DNA of 64,000 nt from Hungatella hathewayi WAL-18680 (GTDB taxonomy: Bacteria; Bacillota; Clostridia; Lachnospirales; Lachnospiraceae), in assembly GCF_000235505.1 (NCBI RefSeq), contig NZ_JH379027.1, forward strand, positions 2,395,183 to 2,459,182, read 5' to 3'. Shown here in pieces: positions 26,310-33,932 of this stretch (position 1 is its first letter; the number at the start of each line of letters is the position of its first letter). The notes below the pieces were generated by a model. The model made no database searches. It saw only the letters and a program-made list of their open reading frames with translations, and had not been told where the DNA came from. The translations under genes and the position numbers were made by a program.

Positions 26310-27284
26310 ATGGCAAAAATAGAAGAAGTTAATTTAATAAAATCGGAAGATGGCTTATCCGTAGTGAGTGTTGAGGGCGTACAAGGTGACATAAAAAGTA
26401 TGATTTATGTTGTGCGTAATCAGCAGGTTATGATAGATAGTGATTTAGCTTTGTTATATCAGGTTGAAACAAGTGCATTAAATAGAGCGGTAAAAAGAAA
26501 TATAAAGCGTTTCCCAGAAGATTTTCGCTTTCAGTTGACAGAAGAAGAATATGAATTTTTGAGATGCCAATTTGGCATCTCAAAAACAGACATGAAAAAT
26601 AGTACAGATGGGCGTGGTGGTAGGCGATATTTACCTTATGTTTTTACTGAACAGGGTATATCCATGCTTGCGAGTGTTCTTCGTAGTGAGGTTGCAGTAA
26701 ATGTAAGTATTGGTATTATGAGAGCTTTTGTAGAGATGCGGCATTTTATTGCCAATAACACCTTGCTCTTTGAACGTATCAGCTCTGTCGAATTGCAGCA
26801 GCTTCAGTACCAGAAACAGACCGATGAGAAGTTAGAGCAGATATTTGAGTACATATCCGAGCATGAAGAATCCAGTCAAAAGATATTTTTTGACGGACAG
26901 ATTTATGATGCGTTTAGTCTGATTATCAGTCTGATACAAAAAGCAGAAAAGGAAATCACGTTAATCGACGGATATGTGGATGTGGGAACATTAAATCTAC
27001 TCTCAAAAAAGAAAGCGGATGTGTCGGTAACAATCTACACGCAAAAACGCACCAAGCTGACGAAAACAGATGCAGAGAATTTTAATGCACAATATCCCAC
27101 ATTGAATGTGAAAGATACAAAGGCGTTCCATGACCGTTTCTTAATCATTGACCGAGCAACAGCCTATCATGTAGGAGCATCGCTAAAAGATGCAGGCAAA
27201 AAATGTTTTGGAATTAACCTCATTCAGGATGCAGGCATTATCAAAGACATATTGCAGCGGGTGGAACTGGAAACGGAGGAATGA
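26310..27284 (+). CDS. ORF6N domain protein with PLD-like C-terminus
   Basis: 324 residues, ribosome site AAAGGAG. The ORF6N DNA-binding domain spans about residues 25-150: VVRNQQVMIDSDLALLYQVE, LNRAVKRNIKRFPEDFRFQL, then GRRYLPYVFTEQGISMLASV. A helical linker follows, then a C-terminal alpha/beta domain with FHDRFLIIDRATAYHVGASL, similar to the HxK(x)4D half-site of phospholipase D-like nucleases, but with Arg in place of Lys, so catalysis is doubtful. ORF6N is known from phages and mobile DNA. The codons for LRCQFGIS in the DNA-binding domain form a perfect 31-bp palindrome that also occurs in the cassette flanks. Confidence 0.85.
   Translation: MAKIEEVNLIKSEDGLSVVSVEGVQGDIKSMIYVVRNQQVMIDSDLALLYQVETSALNRAVKRNIKRFPEDFRFQLTEEEYEFLRCQFGISKTDMKNSTDGRGGRRYLPYVFTEQGISMLASVLRSEVAVNVSIGIMRAFVEMRHFIANNTLLFERISSVELQQLQYQKQTDEKLEQIFEYISEHEESSQKIFFDGQIYDAFSLIISLIQKAEKEITLIDGYVDVGTLNLLSKKKADVSVTIYTQKRTKLTKTDAENFNAQYPTLNVKDTKAFHDRFLIIDRATAYHVGASLKDAGKKCFGINLIQDAGIIKDILQRVELETEE
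26556..26586. repeat. Cassette palindrome C, inside the ORF6N coding sequence
   Basis: Arms TTTTTGAGATGCCAA and TTGGCATCTCAAAAA around a T, all 15 pairs perfect. It codes for FLRCQFGISKT in the ORF6N domain. A perfect palindrome of this length in a conserved coding segment is unlikely by chance. Confidence 0.75.
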
Positions 27285-27285
27285 T

Positions 27286-27312
27286 TTTAAGGTCCCAATT
27301 TGCGACCTTAAA
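27286..27312. repeat. Cassette palindrome D
   Basis: Arms TTTAAGGTCCCAA and TTGCGACCTTAAA around a T, 12 of 13 pairs. It begins directly after the ORF6N stop codon and ends three bases before the right 22-bp repeat. As a hairpin it may also end the transcript, although no T-run follows. Confidence 0.65.
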
Positions 27313-27377
27313 CATTAGGAAATAACAGATACTATATCATGGAAGAGGAGAACCATTCTTCCGGAAAGCAGTAACAA

Positions 27378-27986
27378 ATGGAACAGGAAGACAGAATTAT
27401 TTTATATGACAGTGATATCCGGGAGCCGCTGTTTGATTATCTGGAGGAGAGGTTCGGGAAAACCAGGATATTTGAGGAAAAAATCATAGGAAAATCCCGG
27501 GCGGATTTGCTGATGCTCACTGCCAGCCAGATCATCGGCCTGGAGATTAAGAGCGACGCGGACACCTACGAGCGGCTGAAACGCCAGGTGCGGGATTACA
27601 ACCGGTACTGTGACGCCAACTACATTGTGATCGGGAAATCCCATGAAAAGCACGTGGAGGAGCATATCCCAAAAGAGTGGGGGATACTGACGGTCCGTGT
27701 GATGGGCCGTGACTTTGTGATTGAGGAAATGCGTCCGGCAATGCCTAACCCCAAGATGAAGCGGGAACTCCAGATTACCCTTGTCTGGCGCCCGGAACTC
27801 CAGCATTTGCTGGAAATCAACCATCTGCCTAAATATAAGCAGAAAAGCAAGCGGTTCGTCCAGCAAAAACTCCTGGAGAAAATGGAGTGGGAGCAGTTAA
27901 AGCCACAGATATGTGAGGAACTGTTCGAGCGGGATTATACGCTGTGGGAGGAGGACGAGGAGCTTTTGAGTTCCGGCACGTCATAA
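27378..27986 (+). CDS. sce7726 family nuclease-like protein
   Basis: 202 residues. The first half has the PD-(D/E)XK layout of the sce7726 family: DSDIREPLFDYLEERF, KSRADLLML (D near residue 45), GLEIKSDADTYERLKRQVRDY (E-x-K) and YIVIGKSHEKH. Members are found in defence and toxin contexts; their substrate is not established. The C-terminal part is basic then acidic. The ATG is four bases after the ancestral EFR1 stop codon, so before the cassette inserted these two genes formed a tight operon; it now depends on read-through or a cassette promoter. Confidence 0.75.
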   Translation: MEQEDRIILYDSDIREPLFDYLEERFGKTRIFEEKIIGKSRADLLMLTASQIIGLEIKSDADTYERLKRQVRDYNRYCDANYIVIGKSHEKHVEEHIPKEWGILTVRVMGRDFVIEEMRPAMPNPKMKRELQITLVWRPELQHLLEINHLPKYKQKSKRFVQQKLLEKMEWEQLKPQICEELFERDYTLWEEDEELLSSGTS

Positions 27987-28011
27987 ATCATTTTCCATCT
28001 GGGGATTTCCA

Positions 28012-28020
28012 TGCTATAAT
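28012..28020 (+). promoter_or_regulatory. Extended -10 promoter of the RNA helicase gene
   Basis: TGCTATAAT: TATAAT at 28015-28020 preceded by TG with one base between. No clear -35 is seen, which extended -10 promoters do not need. Start codon follows at 28056. Confidence 0.5.
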
Positions 28021-28055
28021 AGCGGCAGACAGAAATTCTATCAGGAAAGGGTATT

Positions 28056-29510
28056 ATGACAAATCAACCGGAGCATCGATTCAATCATTATCAGTTATCA
28101 GAGGAAATAAAAGAGGCCTTGCAGCTGCTGGGATATGAAACACCAACCCCCATCCAGCAGGAAGTGATTCCGGCCATTCTTGGGGGAAATAATATCGTTG
28201 CCAAAGCGCCAACCGGAAGTGGAAAGACGGCGGCATTTGCCATCCCAATCTGTGAAACGGTCATCTGGGAGGAAAATGCGCCCCAGGCCCTGATTATGGA
28301 GCCCACCAGAGAACTGGCGGAGCAGGTGAAGGACGAGGTCTTTCGCATTGGACGGAAAAAACGGCTGAAGGTCCCGGCATTGTTTGGCGGTTTCCCCATC
28401 GAGAAGCAGATACAGACCCTGCGGCAGAAGTCCCACATCGTGGTGGGAACGCCGGGACGGGTGATGGACCATATCAGGCGGGAGAGTCTCAAGCTGGATA
28501 AGATTACCCATCTCGTCATAGACGAGGCGGATTTAATGCTGGATATGGGGTTTATCGATGAAGTGAAGGAGATCATATCCTGCCTGCCAAAAGGCTGCGG
28601 GATATCCCTGTTTTCCGCCACGCTGAAACCGGAGATTCAGAATCTGGTGGACGAGTATATCGAAGATGTGGTTCTCATCCGGCAGGAAGAGAGCGGGGAG
28701 ATGGAGCCTGCCATCACACAGGTTTTGTACCGGGCGGATAAAGAGACTAAATATGACACGTTTTTAATGATGCTTATGACAGAAAACCCGGAGAGCTGCA
28801 TGATCTTCTGCGGCACCAAAGAGATGGTCAATGTCCTGTTCCAGAAACTGCGGAAGGCCAGAATCTTCTGCGGTATGCTCCATGGAGATTTGGAGCAGAA
28901 GGAGCGGTTGAAAACCGTGGATGCATTCCGGCGGGGGGCCTTTCGTTACCTGATCGCCACGGATGTGGCGGCGAGAGGCGTTGATTTCGAGAACATTTCC
29001 CATGTGGTGAATTATGACTTTCCAACCGGAAGAGAGACTTATGTCCACCGCATCGGCCGCACGGGGCGGAATGGAAAAGAGGGCCGGGCCATCAGTCTGG
29101 TGTGCGAGGAGGACCGGCGGATGCTTCAGATGGTGGAGACCTACATGGACCGGGAGCTGCCCGTCACGGAATGTCCCGCCGCCAGCCCGGAGGAGGTAAA
29201 AGCCTTCTGGAAGTCCCAGCGGCAGAAAGCGGAGATCAAACCGGAAAAGGGAAAGGCTCTGAACGAAGGCATTATGCGCCTCTCCATCGGAGGCGGAAGA
29301 AAGTCAAAACTGCGCGCCGGCGATATTGTGGGAACCATCTGCGGCATTGAGGGAGTGGAGGTGTCGGATATCGGCATCATCGATATCCGCGACAGTCTGA
29401 GCTATGTGGAAATCCTGAACAACAAAGGCAGTCAGGTCCTGGAAGAACTCCAGACCAGGCCCATCAAGGGAAAAGTGAGAAAGGTCCGAAAAACCAGGAC
29501 CCGGATATAA
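28056..29510 (+). CDS. dbpA: DEAD-box RNA helicase, DbpA type
   Basis: 484 residues with all DEAD-box motifs in order: Q motif (ETPTPIQQEVIP), APTGSGKT, PTRELAEQ, GTPGR, VIDEADLMLD, FSATL, then ATDVAARGVDFE and YVHRIGRTGR. The last 80 residues (MRLSIGGGRKSKLRAGDIVGT to KVRKVRKTRTRI) are the RRM-like DbpA domain that binds hairpin 92 of 23S rRNA, so the protein likely helps large-subunit assembly. B. subtilis YxiN is the same type. Single gene with its own promoter. Confidence 0.9.
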   Translation: MTNQPEHRFNHYQLSEEIKEALQLLGYETPTPIQQEVIPAILGGNNIVAKAPTGSGKTAAFAIPICETVIWEENAPQALIMEPTRELAEQVKDEVFRIGRKKRLKVPALFGGFPIEKQIQTLRQKSHIVVGTPGRVMDHIRRESLKLDKITHLVIDEADLMLDMGFIDEVKEIISCLPKGCGISLFSATLKPEIQNLVDEYIEDVVLIRQEESGEMEPAITQVLYRADKETKYDTFLMMLMTENPESCMIFCGTKEMVNVLFQKLRKARIFCGMLHGDLEQKERLKTVDAFRRGAFRYLIATDVAARGVDFENISHVVNYDFPTGRETYVHRIGRTGRNGKEGRAISLVCEEDRRMLQMVETYMDRELPVTECPAASPEEVKAFWKSQRQKAEIKPEKGKALNEGIMRLSIGGGRKSKLRAGDIVGTICGIEGVEVSDIGIIDIRDSLSYVEILNNKGSQVLEELQTRPIKGKVRKVRKTRTRI

Positions 29511-29683
29511 GGAGTTAAAGATATACGGAATATCTGATAATAGACGGAAAGGAGCGGGGTATATGGGGATTTGGATGACAATGCACTGATAGCGGGGCTT
29601 TCGTGCATGTAAGGCTGGAGCCTTGCTAATCAGCAGGTAGAAACGAGACACTCAAATACTATCCAATGATTAGGAGGCAGATT

Positions 29684-30448
29684 ATGTCATATTTTAAGTA
29701 TCAGTCCAAGAATATTTATTACACCGTCACAGGCGAAGGGAAGCCGCTGGCGCTTCTACACGGAGATAGCGCGTCTTCCGCCATGTTTGAATTGTTGAAA
29801 CCTTTGTATGAGAATCGTTTTCAACTGATTCTCATTGATTTCCTTGGCAACGGGAAGTCGGACCGTGTGGAAATGTTCCCGGTGGATTTGTGGCTGGAGG
29901 AGGCGCGTCAGGTGATTGCGCTGCTGGAGCATTTACATTGTGGAAAAGTGAGTCTGGCAGGTACCAGCGGCGGAGCCTGGGCGGCCGTCAATGCAGCGAT
30001 GCTGCGGCCGGACCTGGTGGAGCGTGTCGTGGCCGACAGCTTCGACGGGCGGAGTCTGGCGGAGGATTTTGCAGATTCTCTACTGGAAGAAAGGGCCTCG
30101 TCGAAACAGGAGGAACATGCCATCGAATTTTATCAGTGGTGCCAGGGAGATGACTGGGAGAGCGTTGTGGATAAGAACACGGAGGCGCTGGTGCGGTGTG
30201 CCAGAGAAAAGCGCCCACTGTTTGCCAGACCGTTACGGGAACTTCAGGTTCCTCTGCTTCTCATGGGCAGCAGGGAGGATGAGATGGTGAGAAAAGATTT
30301 CCTCAGCGAATACGAAGTCATAGCCGGAGAAACCGGAGCGCAGGTCTGCGTGTTCCCAACAGGCTTTCATCCGGCCATGGCGTCCAATGCGGAGCAGGCC
30401 GCAGATGTCATCTATGAATTTATCTATCAAAAGAAGATTGGAAGATGA
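29684..30448 (+). CDS. Alpha/beta hydrolase
   Basis: Start at the ATG at 29684 behind TTAGGAGGCAG (six upstream codons are dropped); 254 residues. Oxyanion-hole strand LALLHGDSASSAMF, nucleophile elbow LAGTSGGAWAAV with Ser in GTSGG, a catalytic Asp near MGSREDEM, and the His in FPTGFHPAM give a full triad. The family covers esterases, lipases and C-C hydrolases; no substrate can be named. Confidence 0.8.
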   Translation: MSYFKYQSKNIYYTVTGEGKPLALLHGDSASSAMFELLKPLYENRFQLILIDFLGNGKSDRVEMFPVDLWLEEARQVIALLEHLHCGKVSLAGTSGGAWAAVNAAMLRPDLVERVVADSFDGRSLAEDFADSLLEERASSKQEEHAIEFYQWCQGDDWESVVDKNTEALVRCAREKRPLFARPLRELQVPLLLMGSREDEMVRKDFLSEYEVIAGETGAQVCVFPTGFHPAMASNAEQAADVIYEFIYQKKIGR

Positions 30449-30605
30449 CATACAGTTGTCATCATTCGCCTGGTAAGATAACCATATCATAGGGCGAATA
30501 TGCAGGGTAATGTAAGGCATGGGCCGTGGTTGTGAAAATGCGGTCCATGCTTTTTCTATGAGAGTTTGGCAGCGAAGTTTGGTCAGTAAGCGGCAGGAGG
30601 AAGCT

Positions 30606-31028
30606 ATGATTGATTTACAGGACAGAAATCATATCCCATCCATGGAGGAACTGGAGGATTTGATACGCAATCCACTGTTTGGGAAGTTTTGCTTGGAAAT
30701 GGAGCAGAGATACGGGGTATGCGGGAAGCCGGAGTTCAGCAGGTGTGACTGGGAGCGGGGATGGAATCTGAAGTTTAAAAAGTCCGGAAAATCGCTCTGC
30801 GTGATCTATCCGCGGGAGAATTATATCACCGTGATGGTGGTGGTTGGAGCGAAGGAGAAAGGGACGGTGGAGGAGCAGCTTTTGGAGCTGTCACCGCTGT
30901 TACAGGATGTCTATCACCACACGAAAGAGGGAAATGGCCAGCGGTGGCTGATGATTGACCTGGAGGATGAGGGAAATGTTTACCGGGATGTTTTGAAGCT
31001 GATTGACATCCGGTATCAGTGCCGGTAA
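30606..31028 (+). CDS. DUF3788 family protein
   Basis: The ATG at 30606 has CAGGAGGAAGCT before it; the frame upstream is not used. 140 residues with the DUF3788 pattern: RYGVCGKPEFSRCDWERGWNLKFKKSGKSLCVIYP, and YHHTKEGNGQRWLMIDL near the end. Function unknown; the fold resembles a small-molecule-binding domain. It is followed 47 bases later by a GyrI-like gene, a pairing that suggests a sensor role (inference). Confidence 0.75.
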   Translation: MIDLQDRNHIPSMEELEDLIRNPLFGKFCLEMEQRYGVCGKPEFSRCDWERGWNLKFKKSGKSLCVIYPRENYITVMVVVGAKEKGTVEEQLLELSPLLQDVYHHTKEGNGQRWLMIDLEDEGNVYRDVLKLIDIRYQCR

Positions 31029-31075
31029 GATGTGAAATATGGACATTAGTGGGAAGGAACACAGAAGGAGAAGGT

Positions 31076-31555
31076 ATGGAGATTAAGAGATGCAGGAAAG
31101 AATCATTTTCGGTGATTGGGAAAGAGGGGTCTACGAGGGATGGCGCTGGTTTTGTGAAAAAGCTGTGGGAGGAGGCCAACGGTCATTTTAAAGAGATTTC
31201 ACATCTGGCCCAAAAGGATGAGAACGGCGTGGCGGCCGGAATCTGGGGTGCGATGACTGATTTTTCCCGCACGTTTCAGCCGTGGGAAGAGAATTTCTCC
31301 CAGGGGCTTTATCTTGCCGGAGTGGAAGTTGTGGAAGGAGCCGTGCCCCCGGAAGGCTGGACAATATGGACGATTCCCGGGTATGAGTATCTGTATGTGA
31401 AATGCACGGGGGAAGAGACATTTTCCATGGTGCTGGATTATATGAAGGAGAATCATCTGGAACTGGCCGGCGCGGTTTTGGAATTCTTTTGTCCGGAGGA
31501 GGAGGGGCAGCAGTATTTGTTCTTCCCGATTGGAAGATTGACGGATTGTCCGTAA
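31076..31555 (+). CDS. GyrI-like/effector-binding domain protein
   Basis: Start at the ATG at 31076 behind AGAAGGAG, 159 residues. MEIKRCRKESFSVIGKEGST is the first strand of the GyrI/Rob effector-binding fold; VWTIPGYEYLYVKC-like text (WTIWTIPGYEYLYVKCTG) and the final LFFPIG strand complete the duplicated SHS2 sandwich. It lacks a DNA-binding domain, so it may simply bind or hydrolyse a small cationic compound, as some SHS2 proteins do. Confidence 0.7.
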   Translation: MEIKRCRKESFSVIGKEGSTRDGAGFVKKLWEEANGHFKEISHLAQKDENGVAAGIWGAMTDFSRTFQPWEENFSQGLYLAGVEVVEGAVPPEGWTIWTIPGYEYLYVKCTGEETFSMVLDYMKENHLELAGAVLEFFCPEEEGQQYLFFPIGRLTDCP

Positions 31556-31557
31556 TG

Positions 31558-31586
31558 TTGACATCACGGAAGAAATGCCGTAAAAT
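31558..31586 (+). promoter_or_regulatory. Promoter of the methyltransferase leader
   Basis: TTGACA (31558-31563), 17-bp spacer, TAAAAT (31581-31586), directly after the GyrI-like stop codon. The resulting untranslated leader is about 245 bases, unusually long. Confidence 0.6.
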
Positions 31587-31711
31587 AAAAATGTAAATTT
31601 AATAGGAAAAGGTGAGGTGAATTCGGCGTATCAGATGTTACACAATCAGTAACATGGGTATGACTGGAGAAGAGTAGATAAAATCAATTCCATAGGGAAA
31701 GAAAAGGCTGC

Positions 31712-31744
31712 ATGGACAGCCTGTTTTTGGTACCTGATGTTTGA
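31712..31744 (+). CDS. Leader peptide MDSLFLVPDV
   Basis: Ten codons and a stop, in the leader of the methyltransferase gene. The stop is five bases before the antiterminator strand at 31749. The ribosome site is weak (GGGAAAGAAAAGG). A ribosome stalled early on the peptide would leave the antiterminator free; one finishing it would cover that strand and favour termination. The reading is inference; the ORF and spacing are seen. Confidence 0.5.
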   Translation: MDSLFLVPDV

Positions 31745-31789
31745 TTTTATTTTACTCTTTAACTAATTCTTCATCTTTTGAAAGATTAG

Positions 31790-31820
31790 CCGTAGAGTAA
31801 AATCTACGGTTTTTTTTTTT
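31790..31820 (+). terminator. Leader terminator before the methyltransferase gene
   Basis: Perfect 7-bp stem CCGTAGA/TCTACGG with a 6-base loop and eleven T. It lies only 18 bases before the start codon of the methyltransferase gene at 31839, so it must be conditional. Confidence 0.8.
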
Positions 31821-31838
31821 GCACAGGAAAGGAGAAAC

Positions 31839-32672
31839 ATGAACAATAACTTATTTACAGCGTTAAGAAAACCCTCTATCTACACAAAATCAGCAGCTGA
31901 GTTTTGGAATGATGAATATATTTCAAAACAAATGCTAAAAGCGCACTTAGACCCGGACTTTGACGGAGCAAGTAGAACATTGGACTTTATTGAAAAATCT
32001 GCTGCATGGATAACAGAACAGATTCCGCCCGTCGATTATCCCTTGCTTCTTGATATTGGGTGCGGTCCGGGGATATATGCTGAGAAGTTTACACAAAAGG
32101 GGTATCAAGTCACCGGGGTGGATTTTTCAAAGAGGTCTATTGACTATGCACAACAATCCGCTTTCAGCAAGAAGTTAAATATTTCATATGTGTATCAAAA
32201 CTATTTAGAAATGGATTTGAACAAGAGTTTTGATGTTTGTACCATGATATATTGTGATTACGGTGCGTTATCGACGAGAGACAGACAAGTAATTATGAAA
32301 AAAATTTATCATCATCTGAAACCTGGCGGAAAATTGTTATTAGATGTATTTTCCATGGCAAAATTTTGCAATTTTCAAGAGCAGCAAGTTTGGGAACTAT
32401 GTCCCAATGGAGGCTTTTGGCGCCCTGGTGAATATATGGCGTTAAGTGGATTTTATAAATATTTAGATTATGTAACACTGGACTTAATATCAATTATTTC
32501 AAAAGAAGAGATAACCCCCTATTATTTATGGAATACCTATTTTACAAAAGAAACTTTAATGCAAGAAGCTGAAAGTATTGGTTTTAAAATGTGTGGACTC
32601 TTTAGTGATGTTGCAGGACGTAGTTATCAATCTGAAAGTGATACCATTGCAATCATTTTGGAAAAGCAATAA
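31839..32672 (+). CDS. Class I SAM-dependent methyltransferase
   Basis: 277 residues; ribosome site AAAGGAG. The SAM-binding motif LLDIGCGPGIYAEKF is at about 70-84 (G74-x-G76-x-G78), motif II VTGVDFSKRSIDYA follows, and the post-motif LKPGGKLLLDVFSM. The N-terminal 60 residues (PSIYTKSAAEFWNDEYISKQML) are typical of a clostridial subfamily. AT-rich compared with neighbours, suggesting transfer. The attenuated leader suggests it is induced by ribosome stress or a drug; it might modify such a compound or the ribosome, but nothing in the protein proves that. Confidence 0.75.
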   Translation: MNNNLFTALRKPSIYTKSAAEFWNDEYISKQMLKAHLDPDFDGASRTLDFIEKSAAWITEQIPPVDYPLLLDIGCGPGIYAEKFTQKGYQVTGVDFSKRSIDYAQQSAFSKKLNISYVYQNYLEMDLNKSFDVCTMIYCDYGALSTRDRQVIMKKIYHHLKPGGKLLLDVFSMAKFCNFQEQQVWELCPNGGFWRPGEYMALSGFYKYLDYVTLDLISIISKEEITPYYLWNTYFTKETLMQEAESIGFKMCGLFSDVAGRSYQSESDTIAIILEKQ

Positions 32673-32782
32673 GTTCAATATGTAGAGGTGGTTTCCTGGT
32701 GGGGAATCACGTTATCTTTTATTTTGTCATAGGATGTAAAAAAGCGGACAAATTCTGTTGATGATGGGTGAGGTGCTTGCGT

Positions 32783-33895
32783 ATGGCTTCGATAAGCCTG
32801 TGTATGATTGTGAAAAATGAGGAGGAGGTGCTTGGGCGGTGCCTGGATAGTGTCAGTGACCTGGTGGATGAGATTATTATTGTGGATACCGGCTCGGTGG
32901 ATGAGACGAAACGGATTGCGTCGGTTTATACGGATAAGGTTGAGACATTTCCGTGGATAGATGATTTTGCGGCGGCGAGGAACTATGCATTTTCCAGGGC
33001 GTCCATGGATTTCTGCATGTGGCTGGATGCGGACGATGTGATGGAAGAGAAGGACCGGGCGGGATTTCTGGAACTGAAACAGTCGTTGATGCCGGATAGG
33101 GACATGGTGATGATGCGTTATGAGGTGGCATTTGATGAGCAGGGGGCGCCCTCCTTCTGGTATTACCGGGAGCGGCTGATCCGCAATCACCGGGGATATC
33201 TCTGGAAAGGGGCAGTCCATGAGGCGATTGCCCCGGTGGGAAATGTTGTGTATTCTGACGTGGCGGTTACCCACCGGAAGATTCATGCGGGTGATGGAGA
33301 CAGAAACCTGAATATTTACCGGAAGATGCTGGCGGACGGAAAGACGCTGGAGGGACGGGAGCGCTATTATTATGGACGGGAGCTGTATTATCACCAAATG
33401 TATGAGGAGGCTGTCCGGACATTTGACATGTTCCTGAAATCTCCGGACGGCTGGGTGGAAAATAAAATAGAAGCCTGCCTTCTGATGGGGAAATGTCATA
33501 GGGCCCTGGGAGACCGGCAGGCCGCTCTGGGGGCGTTGTTGGAAAGTCTGGAATATGATGCGCCCAGGGCAGAACTTTGCTGTGAGATTGGGGCATGGTT
33601 TATGGAGAGCGGGCAGTATGAGACGGCGGTATTCTGGTATGAGACGGCGCTGGGGCGGGAGATGGATTTTAAGAAGGGAGGATTTGTTTCCCCAGACTTT
33701 TATGGATTTATTCCGGCGATGCAGCTGTGCGTCTGCTATGATAAGCTGGGGCAGTATGAGAAAGCGGAGTCTTGCAATGAAATGGCGGGAAAAATGAAAC
33801 CGGAGTCGCCGGCGGTTTTGTTTAACCGGGAGTATTTTGAGCGAAGGAGGGGGAAAAAGGACGAGGATGAACGGTTATTGGACAACGTCATATAA
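32783..33895 (+). CDS. Family 2 glycosyltransferase with TPR-like C-terminus
   Basis: ATG at 32783 (the upstream GTG at 32768 overlaps the GAGGTG ribosome site). 370 residues. GT-A start SLCMIVKNEEEVLGRCLDSV, nucleotide-binding IIIVDTGSVDET, and the DxD motif LDADD (D82, D84). From about residue 170 on, repeats such as GRELYYHQMYEEAVRTFDMFL and ACLLMGKCHRALGDRQAALGAL are TPR units. Clostridial proteins of this build (SunS-like/tandem TPR) transfer sugars to proteins or peptides. It is close upstream of the collagen-like gene, which may be its target (inference). Confidence 0.85.
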   Translation: MASISLCMIVKNEEEVLGRCLDSVSDLVDEIIIVDTGSVDETKRIASVYTDKVETFPWIDDFAAARNYAFSRASMDFCMWLDADDVMEEKDRAGFLELKQSLMPDRDMVMMRYEVAFDEQGAPSFWYYRERLIRNHRGYLWKGAVHEAIAPVGNVVYSDVAVTHRKIHAGDGDRNLNIYRKMLADGKTLEGRERYYYGRELYYHQMYEEAVRTFDMFLKSPDGWVENKIEACLLMGKCHRALGDRQAALGALLESLEYDAPRAELCCEIGAWFMESGQYETAVFWYETALGREMDFKKGGFVSPDFYGFIPAMQLCVCYDKLGQYEKAESCNEMAGKMKPESPAVLFNREYFERRRGKKDEDERLLDNVI

Positions 33896-33932
33896 TATAG
33901 GGTAACTATTAGTTTGGAAAGGACACATAACT

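Larger units (their letters stand above)
26042..27337 (+). mobile_element. ORF6N cassette bounded by 22-bp direct repeats
   Basis: The exact 22-bp repeat beginning TAGGAAATAACAGATACT occurs at 26042-26063 and 27316-27337. The first copy is inside the end of the EFR1 gene, the second continues the ancestral EFR1 reading frame, so the 1,274 bases between are an insertion. The insert holds one gene (ORF6N, 26310-27284), a short hairpin region on the left, and four related palindromes. No transposase or integrase is present, so it is either moved in trans or by an unknown route; 22 bp is long for a transposon target duplication and could be a recombination core instead. The duplication is seen; mobility is inferred. 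Confidence 0.7.
31707..31820 (+). promoter_or_regulatory. Transcription attenuator with leader peptide
   Basis: Three exclusive elements are visible: a hairpin AGGCTG-CATGGA-CAGCCT around the leader start; the terminator CCGTAGA-GTAAAA-TCTACGG (31790-31809) with eleven T; and ATTTTACTCT (31749-31758), which is exactly complementary to AGAGTAAAAT (31794-31803) and so can form an antiterminator that destroys the terminator. A leader peptide ORF ends at 31744, so ribosome position on it could decide the fold. This is the layout of attenuators before antibiotic-response genes. Confidence 0.7.

Noticed and set aside
31707..31820. A metabolite riboswitch upstream of the methyltransferase
   Set aside because: No conserved aptamer such as SAM or purine elements could be recognised; a leader-peptide attenuator explains the structures better.
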